Of a stretch of DNA of 6,962 nt, positions 1 to 4,743 are shown piece by piece. Below the pieces are notes generated by a model. It had not been told where the DNA came from, searched no databases, and worked only from the letters and a program-made list of their open reading frames with translations. The stretch lies in contig JAAYAP010000033.1 in the NCBI GenBank assembly GCA_012719315.1, positions 1-6,962 of the forward strand, given 5' to 3'. The translations under genes and the position numbers were made by a program. This DNA is from Methanobacteriota archaeon. Its GTDB lineage: Archaea; Thermoplasmatota; Thermoplasmata; Methanomassiliicoccales; Methanomethylophilaceae. Position 1 is the first letter of the stretch, and each line of letters opens with the position of its first letter.

Positions 1-1
1 A

Positions 2-1951
2 TACGACGCATTCTCCGGCAAGGCGATGAGGTCGGTGACGATCGGGACCGCCGAGGCGCCGGTCGCTTCGATATCCCTGGGCACGAGATCCTTCGCGGAC
101 ATAGCCTCGTTGAAGGCTTTCACCGTCTACGGCGATATAGGGCAGACGGACTGGAACATCTTCAAGACGGATGACGGCTCCACGGGATTGGAGGCCGTCG
201 AGATCCACGGCAGTATCGGCACGCTGGGCGGCGGAGCGCTGTACAAAGTCGATTCGTTGAAGACCTTCACCGTCTACGGCGATATCGGCATCATCGGCGA
301 GAACGCATTCCGAGAAACGACATCGCGGGAGACCTTCACCGTCTACGGCGGCATCGGCGAGATCTCGAACACCTCGTTCCAGAGTTCGGGCGTGAAGTCG
401 GTGGAGATCCACGGCGATGTCGGGATCGTCAACGGTGCAGCATTCATCTACACCGACAGGTTGGAGACCTTCACCGTCTACGGCGACATCGGCACGCTGG
501 GCGAGAAGGCGTTCGAAGGGTCGGGAGTGATGTTCGTCGACGTGCGCGGCGCGATCGAGACCATGGGCTCCTCCGTCTTCTACGGGAACCAGCGTCTGAT
601 CTCGGCGAATCTGGGTCATGCGGTCTCGATCGGGTCGGCCGCCTTCGGCGGAAGCGGTTTGAAGAACCTGACCCTTTCCAACGACACGGTCTTGACGGGT
701 GAGAATCACTTCGGGGACGTCGTGTTGGAATCGCTGTATCTGAACAACGCCGTCTCTGCGGATGACGGCAAGCTGCTCTCCCAGTTCGGATAGAGCTGGG
801 CCATCGCGACGGATACGCTGATCATCGACGACGGCTTCGGCCTGGACGTCATCGGGCCGGGCAGCAGCGTGTATTCCCCGACCCACAAGACGCTGGTGCA
901 CCACAACATCTCCGACGACACCTACACCATGTACTCGTACGACTTCAATCTGTAGAAGTGGGTGCCGGTCGAAGACAGCACGATCAAAGTCACCTTCGAC
1001 CCCCGGTCCAGCGCGGGATCGATATCGGCATACGCGGTCGTCGAAGGATCGTCGGTGACGTTCCCGGCCGTGTTCATGAAAGGATACGATCTCGTCGGAT
1101 GGTCGTATCAGGCGACCGGAGGCTCCATAATCTACGGTGCAGACACGTCGTCGGCGGTATTCCACGAGAGCATCACGCTGTATGCCCAATGGGCGCTGTC
1201 GGAGAACACCCTGTACGTCCTGACGTACGATGTCGACGGAGGCTCCGCGCCGGCGCCGGCGCCGGAGGTCCGGGGCGCGAGCTTCACGACTTTCCTCGCG
1301 GCCTACGGCGGCACCAAGGAAGGCCATGCGTTCGGCGGCTGGAATGACGGTACGTCACTTTACGCTCCGGGAAGCTCGTACACGGTGGATGCCCCTCAGG
1401 CGACCCTCAGGGCGGTGTGGATACCGGTCGTCCAGGACCAACGGGCGGTGTTCGTCTCCGGGGATCATGCGACGCTCCGTCTGAACGGGAGCGCGGCGGA
1501 CTTCTCGCAAGGATACATCATCATGGATTCGTCCGACACGCTGACCATCGTTCCGAATACGGGATACACGTTCTTCGTCATCGGCCTGATCGAGATCGGA
1601 GATGGAGAGTACAAGCTCGATCCGGACGCCTCCGTGTTCGGGGTGCACATACGCGAAGAACTGGCCTTCGTCGAGCCCCTGTTCTTCGAAGCCACCCTGT
1701 ACGTCGTCTCGGGGACGACGCACGTGGAGCTCACGGGATATGCCGCGTTCAACAGCATCGTCTACGTCTCCGACGTCGGTGTCGCGGTATCCGTCGTCAT
1801 CGCCGACGGAGGACTGGAGATCGGATTGCCCGCCGGCATCCTGGGCACGGTGCCGCTCGTACTGACGCTGTCCGACGGCGACAGCGACCTCTACTGCACG
1901 TTCATGCTGGTCGTGTTGCCGGGGATGGACTTCATCCTCCCGCCGATCTGA
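2..1951 (+). CDS. BspA-type LRR / InlB-repeat surface protein, 5'-truncated, with two in-frame UAG codons
   Basis: The frame is open from the window edge to a TGA at 1949, giving 649 codons whose only interruptions are TAG at 791 and 953. The true start lies upstream; the ATG at 26 is internal, because the codons before it already encode repeat sequence (YDAF). Residues about 1-250 are BspA-like leucine-rich repeats of 22-26 residues, alternating FTVYG and VEIHG cores with AF motifs. Residues about 318-470 are two InlB/Listeria-Bacteroides repeats (VTFDPRSS...GYDLVGW...LYAQW, then LTYDVDGG...HAFGGW...LRAVW). Residues about 471-649 are beta-rich and unrecognised. No C-terminal membrane anchor is evident, and any signal peptide would be upstream. 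Such proteins are normally exported and serve in adhesion or host and particle contact. The piece after 955 cannot easily be its own gene: it has no Shine-Dalgarno, no signal peptide, and starts inside a domain linker. Alternatives are a recoded single protein (favoured) or a pseudogene. Confidence 0.75.
119..485 (+). repeat. LRR-coding direct repeats (identical 16-mer, four copies)
   Basis: The 16-mer TTCACCGTCTACGGCG, encoding the FTVYGD/G core of the repeat, occurs identically at 119-134, 266-281, 335-350 and 470-485. Spacings are 147, 69 and 135 bases, all multiples of three and close to one or two 23-residue units. A second core, VEIHG, sits between them at about 197 and 401. Nucleotide identity at the cores contrasts with diverged sequence between them, which suggests recent duplication or gene conversion among repeat units. 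Confidence 0.8.
791..793 (+). other. In-frame UAG codon 1, candidate pyrrolysine or readthrough site
   Basis: TAG falls after the LRR region (LLSQFG) and is followed without a frame change by SWAIATDTLIIDDG, which looks like ordinary coding sequence of the same protein. It is codon 264 counted from base 2. In pyrrolysine-using archaea UAG is decoded by PylT charged by PylS, neither of which is in the window. It could equally be a genuine stop or a nonsense mutation. Confidence 0.6.
953..955 (+). other. In-frame UAG codon 2, candidate pyrrolysine or readthrough site
   Basis: TAG lies between YSYDFNL and KWVPVEDSTIKVTFD, exactly 54 codons after the first TAG and in the same frame. The first InlB repeat begins about ten residues later. 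The flanking residues read as a continuous inter-domain linker. It is codon 318 counted from base 2. Confidence 0.6.
1247..1264 (+). repeat. (GCGCCG)x3 hexamer tandem repeat
   Basis: Three perfect copies of GCGCCG encode Ala-Pro three times within the N-terminal strand region of the second InlB repeat. The unit length preserves frame, so slippage would change the length of the AP stretch without disrupting the gene. Confidence 0.75.
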
Positions 1952-1969
1952 TCGGGACGGGATGAATCG

Positions 1970-1976
1970 TTTTTTT
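1970..1976 (+). terminator. T-run, probable archaeal terminator of the surface-protein gene
   Basis: Seven consecutive T residues lie 19 bases after the TGA at 1951. Archaeal RNA polymerase commonly terminates at oligo-T on the non-template strand without needing a hairpin, and no hairpin is obvious here. The run merges with the TATA box of the next gene, so it may serve both roles. Confidence 0.45.
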
Positions 1977-1980
1977 ATAT
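1974..1980 (+). promoter_or_regulatory. TATA box of the 2025-4461 operon
   Basis: TTTATAT within a T-rich tract is the best archaeal box A match upstream of the operon. Archaeal initiation typically occurs about 22-27 bases downstream, here around 2000-2006, giving a short leader of about 20 bases that still contains the Shine-Dalgarno at 2012. Flanking DNA is GC-rich, so the AT island stands out. Confidence 0.6.
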
Positions 1981-2011
1981 CCTCAGGGGCATTCCATGTC
2001 CGGATTATGCC

Positions 2012-2016
2012 GGAGG
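2012..2016 (+). promoter_or_regulatory. Shine-Dalgarno deciding the ATG at 2025
   Basis: GGAGG lies eight bases before the ATG at 2025. It argues against the in-frame upstream ATG at 1962, which lies before the TATA box and has no ribosome binding site. Confidence 0.8.
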
Positions 2017-2024
2017 CGGAACAT

Positions 2025-2345
2025 ATGGCGAAAGAATGCACGGTGAGGGTCGATGCGGGTGTGTGCAAGATGGTCACGACCATCCATGCCAAGGAGAACG
2101 ACATGGGGCTGATCGAGTTGGACATCCAGAGCGACTGCCCCAACGTGTTGAAGATGTCCTGGATGGTGAAACCCGTCTCCCCCTGGACCGAGGTGGAGGC
2201 GGCGATGAACGAGACCGACATCTACAAATGGGCCAGCGAGAGGCTGCCGCATGCGGCCTGCCCCGTGCCGTGCGCGATGATCAAGGCCGTGGAGGTCGCG
2301 GGCGACCTCGGCCTGAAAAGGAATGTGACAATCGAAATAGAATGA
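2025..2345 (+). CDS. Small conserved cysteine-containing protein, DUF6951-like
   Basis: This encodes 106 residues, with the start fixed by the GGAGG at 2012. I recognise the pattern of a small uncharacterised family seen in methanogens and some anaerobic bacteria (DUF6951, from memory): an N-terminal VDAGVC motif (C14), a central SDC (C38) and a C-terminal HAACPVPC (H76, C79, C83) followed by an IKAVEVA helix. There is one further cysteine at C5. Conserved cysteines in three separated motifs suggest metal or cofactor binding, but that is inference. It has no signal peptide or membrane segment and is probably cytosolic. It is the first gene of the operon; its TGA overlaps the next ATG (ATGA at 2342-2345), so translation with the phosphomutase-like gene is likely coupled. 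Function is unknown. Confidence 0.85.
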   Translation: MAKECTVRVDAGVCKMVTTIHAKENDMGLIELDIQSDCPNVLKMSWMVKPVSPWTEVEAAMNETDIYKWASERLPHAACPVPCAMIKAVEVAGDLGLKRNVTIEIE

Positions 2346-3352
2346 CCGAGAACACGCTGTTCGTGCTCCTCGACGGGATGGAGGACCACCCCCACCCCGG
2401 ACTCGGCGGTAGGAAGCCGTACGAGGTGGCCGAGATGCCCTTCCTGTACTCCAAAGCGCCGATCAGGCTGAAGACCACCGGCCGGGGCTACACGCAGCTC
2501 TTCCTCAACGAGTTCTTCACCGGGCATCCGCCCGAGTCCGCCCGGGCGGCGCTGGAGGCGCAGGGGCTCGGCCTCGACATGAGCGGCGGGCGCATGGCCT
2601 TCCGCCTGAGCCCCGCCCGCATCGAAGGCGGTTCGGTGCACTGGTCGTACGAGGGCGTGAAGTACGAGGACGAGCTCATCCGCGCGATCTCCTCGCGGCT
2701 GCACCTGCTGGAGGACGCGGATCCCGAGATCGGGTTCTTCAACAACGGCAGGGCGGTGCTCACCATGGAGTACGGCCACGAGCTCCCGCCGCTGGGGTCT
2801 CCGCCGACCCCCTCCCTCTACCATAGGATACCCGGGCCGCTGGGGGAGCTGATCCTCGAGGTGCAGGAGGAACTCGGCATCACCGACTACCCCTGGGGAT
2901 GCGGACGGGCCTGCGGTTGCCACGAACCATACATCAAGCAGATGACGGCGGTGTCCAGCAGCCCCACCGCCCTGGGCGTGGCGGCTTCGCTGGGCTACGG
3001 GATCAGACTGCGCCGGGACCTGGAGTCCCGGTTCCCGGAGGCGATCGACGCCCTCGGCAAGGGGAACGTCTTCCTGCATTTCGACGAGATCGACGAGAGC
3101 AGCCACGAGAAGGACCACCTGAAGAAGATCCGGCTGCTCGAGCGCATCGATACGCTGATGGAGCGCAACTTCGGGGACGCCGAGCGCATCGTGTACCTGG
3201 TGGACCACGGCACCTCCTGCATCACCGGCGAACACATATTAATGGAGGTCCCGTTATGGACGAACATCAAGACAGCCATGAGGGAGGATGAGGTGTCCGT
3301 GCTGAAGGACATCGTGCCGATGCTGATGGGGTCGGGATGTGGAGACAGATGA
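2342..3352 (+). CDS. ApgM-like alkaline-phosphatase-superfamily metalloenzyme (divergent iPGM homologue)
   Basis: This encodes 336 residues, shorter than the roughly 400 usual for archaeal cofactor-independent phosphoglycerate mutase. Superfamily metal-site motifs are visible: LLDGMEDHP (D11), DEIDESSH (D251, H255) followed by a K..RLLERID helix, and VDHGTSC...GEH (D288, H289, H298). LEAQGLGLDM and MAFRLS (about 71-89) match the ApgM region after the active-site loop. The normal nucleophile motif (Gly-Ser-Asp) is missing; the equivalent stretch reads GRGYTQLF (47-54), leaving Tyr50 or Thr51 nearby. An unusual cysteine cluster, WGCGRACGCH (185-194), is present. True glycolytic mutase activity is therefore doubtful. 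Thr nucleophiles occur elsewhere in the superfamily, so it may be a phosphatase or transferase with another substrate. It overlaps both neighbours by ATGA and is co-translated with cobT, suggesting a cobamide-related role (inference). Confidence 0.85.
   Translation: MTENTLFVLLDGMEDHPHPGLGGRKPYEVAEMPFLYSKAPIRLKTTGRGYTQLFLNEFFTGHPPESARAALEAQGLGLDMSGGRMAFRLSPARIEGGSVHWSYEGVKYEDELIRAISSRLHLLEDADPEIGFFNNGRAVLTMEYGHELPPLGSPPTPSLYHRIPGPLGELILEVQEELGITDYPWGCGRACGCHEPYIKQMTAVSSSPTALGVAASLGYGIRLRRDLESRFPEAIDALGKGNVFLHFDEIDESSHEKDHLKKIRLLERIDTLMERNFGDAERIVYLVDHGTSCITGEHILMEVPLWTNIKTAMREDEVSVLKDIVPMLMGSGCGDR
3341..3344 (+). promoter_or_regulatory. Weak Shine-Dalgarno supporting the cobT start at 3349
   Basis: GGAG ends four bases before the ATG at 3349, which overlaps the TGA of the upstream gene. 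The alternative in-frame ATG at 3337 has no purine-rich site at usable spacing. Coupling repeats the ATGA arrangement at 2342. Confidence 0.5.
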
Positions 3353-4461
3353 CAGGATTCGAATTGCCCCCATCTTTGAGCATACACGGGAACGAGGAGA
3401 TAGCCAAGGGGATCCTCTCGAGGATCTGGGGCAAGCGCGGGGTGTTCACCTGCACGGTGGCCAACACGATGACTTCGACCATCCCCGGCATCTCCGACGC
3501 CGGCGACACGCCGGAGCTGACGCTGTTCACGCCGGCCGCCGATGCGGAGCTGCTCGTGCTGGGCAGGACGGTCTGCATGGAAGGCATCCCGATCAACCCC
3601 GGCGGCATACCCACGCCGGCGACGCTGACGCAGGCGGCCCTGGAGCTGTCCGGCATCCCCTGCTTCATCGTCAACGGCGGCTGCAAGGTCGTGCCCAACA
3701 TCCCCTGCATCGAGGTGGGCGGGGAGTACGGCGAGTCGATCGCCACCGGCAAGGCCGTGAAGCACGTCCGACACGTCTACGAGATGGGCCGGATCCTCGG
3801 GGAATCGCTCGCCAAGACCAATGATTATGTGGTCATCAGCGAGAGCTGCGCCGGCGGGACCACCACCGCCCTGGCGGTGATGAAGGCGATGGGCGTTCTG
3901 ACCGAGAACCTGGTCAGCAGCAGCTCGCCGAAGAACCCCAAGGAGCTGAAGAGCCGGCTCGTCGCCGAGGCCCTGGCGGCCGCGTCCGTCGGGATCGGCG
4001 ATCTGAGGCACGATCCGCTGAAGGCGATCGAGTGCGTCGGCGATCCGATGATGCCGGTCAACGTCGGCATCCTCGTCGGCGCGGCGAAGCACGTGCCGGT
4101 CATCGTCGGCGGCGGCACGCAGCTGACGGCGGTGATCGCGGCCGCGTTGGAATTGGAACCGGGCATCGTCGGCAACGTGTTCCAGGGGACGACGAGATGG
4201 CTGATGGCCGATCCCAACTCCTCGAACGCGAGGATCATGGACGGCATCTCCCCGGACGTGCCGGTCGTCTACGTCAACATGGATTACTCGGCCAGCCCGT
4301 ACGAGGGGCTGCAGGCCTACGAATGGGGGTACATCAAGGAGGGCGTGGGCTGCGGCGGCGCCTCGGTGGCGGCCATCATCGGCAGCTCCGGCGGCATCAC
4401 CTGCGACGACCTCCTCGACAAGGTGCATGCGATCTACAGGGATCTGATCGGCAGGGATTGA
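3349..4461 (+). CDS. cobT: Archaeal CobT-type nicotinate-nucleotide:dimethylbenzimidazole phosphoribosyltransferase family protein
   Basis: This encodes 370 residues, the expected length for the archaeal family (TIGR00303/UPF0284). CobT transfers phosphoribose from nicotinate mononucleotide to a lower-ligand base, giving alpha-ribazole-type phosphate for the nucleotide loop of cobamides; it is a cytosolic enzyme. Visible motifs are NTMTSTIPGISDAGDTPE near the N-terminus (39-56), NPGGIPTPATLTQAAL (83-98), the glycine/threonine loop ESCAGGTTTALAVM (165-178), GGGTQLTAV (254-262) and the C-terminal EGVGCGGAS (331-339). E331 corresponds in position to the catalytic Glu region of bacterial CobT. 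The start at 3349 is chosen over 3337 because of the ATGA overlap and upstream GGAG. It is the last gene of the operon. Corrinoid methyltransferases of a methylotrophic methanogen would depend on the product. The archaeal family is less studied than bacterial CobT, so the exact base used is not known from sequence. Confidence 0.88.
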   Translation: MTGFELPPSLSIHGNEEIAKGILSRIWGKRGVFTCTVANTMTSTIPGISDAGDTPELTLFTPAADAELLVLGRTVCMEGIPINPGGIPTPATLTQAALELSGIPCFIVNGGCKVVPNIPCIEVGGEYGESIATGKAVKHVRHVYEMGRILGESLAKTNDYVVISESCAGGTTTALAVMKAMGVLTENLVSSSSPKNPKELKSRLVAEALAAASVGIGDLRHDPLKAIECVGDPMMPVNVGILVGAAKHVPVIVGGGTQLTAVIAAALELEPGIVGNVFQGTTRWLMADPNSSNARIMDGISPDVPVVYVNMDYSASPYEGLQAYEWGYIKEGVGCGGASVAAIIGSSGGITCDDLLDKVHAIYRDLIGRD

Positions 4462-4617
4462 GCTGCATCGCCCGTCGGCCGACGCACGGTCGCCGGCGGA
4501 TGCATCGAGAAGAGGGATCGCCGGGCCGATGTCACTCCGGCGGGATCCGCTTCCGCGGTCCGCGCCGGCGGCCCGGCAGCCGTCCGCGGGCGGCGCACCC
4601 CATGATTCATCACGGAG

Positions 4618-4639
4618 GCATACCCCGTACGGGATATGC
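4618..4639. repeat. 22-base near-perfect palindrome / hairpin
   Basis: GCATA, C, CCCGTACGGG, A, TATGC: all pairs match except the C4623/A4634 position. As RNA it would form a 5-bp and 3-bp stem around a GUAC loop. It lies about 157 bases beyond the cobT stop. It may be a 3' end structure or a protein-binding site. Confidence 0.5.
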
Positions 4640-4659
4640 GGGCGGGGCCGCGGGGCCCG

Positions 4660-4674
4660 GACGGCTGATCCGTC
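4660..4674 (+). repeat. Small hairpin (GACGG / CCGTC)
   Basis: A 5-bp perfect stem with a CTGAT loop is followed by an AT-rich tract. It could be part of a terminator for the cobT operon. The stem is short and no clean T-run follows on the + strand. Confidence 0.3.
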
Positions 4675-4678
4675 AATC

Positions 4679-4692
4679 TTAGGATGTCCTAA
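4679..4692. promoter_or_regulatory. DtxR/IdeR-like operator palindrome
   Basis: TTAGGATGTCCTAA is a perfect inverted repeat (TTAGGA-TG-TCCTAA). Its outer half-sites, TTAGG and CCTAA with four bases between, have the same sequence and spacing as the core of the DtxR/IdeR iron box. It sits four bases from the TATA-like element at 4697. Binding by a metal-dependent repressor is inferred only; the same repeat could be an RNA hairpin. Confidence 0.4.
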
Positions 4693-4741
4693 AAAGTATT
4701 TATAATCTTCTGAAGCCGCGACGTTCGGCGCACGATGCGCC
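4691..4741 (-). terminator. Probable hypF terminator region (hairpin plus AT-rich tract)
   Basis: Three bases past the hypF stop on the minus strand is a perfect 6-bp hairpin (4727-4741, GGCGCA-CGA-TGCGCC on the + strand), followed by an AT-rich tract ending in five T residues (4695-4691 read on the minus strand). The distance between stem and T-run is longer than in a bacterial intrinsic terminator, but archaeal termination mainly needs the T-run. Confidence 0.45.
4697..4706. promoter_or_regulatory. TATA-like element in the convergent intergenic region
   Basis: TATTTATAAT contains the self-complementary TTATAA and could function in either direction. On the + strand it would start RNA near 4728, antisense to the hypF 3' end. 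On the minus strand it would start RNA near 4673, running toward the cobT 3' end, with the palindrome between TATA and start site. No gene is obviously served, so it may just be AT-rich terminator DNA. Confidence 0.3.
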
Positions 4742-4743
4742 CG

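Larger units (their letters stand above)
4462..4743. other. Intergenic region between convergent genes, no convincing gene
   Basis: This 282-base stretch lies between the 3' ends of cobT and hypF. No ORF in it has a ribosome binding site or recognisable product; minus-strand frames from about 4676 or 4610 that run into cobT are low-complexity GC products. The first 200 bases are very GC-rich, then composition changes abruptly to AT-rich at about 4675-4712. The right half holds four inverted repeats and a TATA-like box, annotated separately. An untranslated RNA is possible, but I recognise no family. Confidence 0.6.

Noticed and set aside
962..1951. Treating the region after the second TAG as an independent gene starting at GTG 962
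   Set aside because: No Shine-Dalgarno, promoter or signal peptide; it would begin in a linker just before an InlB repeat, which makes sense only as a continuation of the upstream frame.
1962..2024. Upstream ATG at 1962 as the start of the small Cys protein
   Set aside because: It precedes the TATA box and predicted transcription start; the ATG at 2025 has a perfect GGAGG at eight-base spacing.
2222..3235. Long minus-strand frame opposite the ApgM-like gene
   Set aside because: Shadow of the real gene, with no motif or ribosome binding site.
2995..4428. 477-codon minus-strand frame opposite cobT and the end of the ApgM-like gene
   Set aside because: Spans two genes with strong coding evidence on the other strand; its translation is R/H/D-rich noise.
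4434..4676. Small minus-strand ORF in the intergenic region (TTG at 4676 or ATG at 4610)
   Set aside because: No ribosome binding site, low-complexity product, and it runs into the cobT coding region.
4462..4743. tRNA, riboswitch or CRISPR array in the convergent intergenic region
   Set aside because: No cloverleaf with a T-loop signature, no recognisable aptamer, and no regularly spaced direct repeats were seen.
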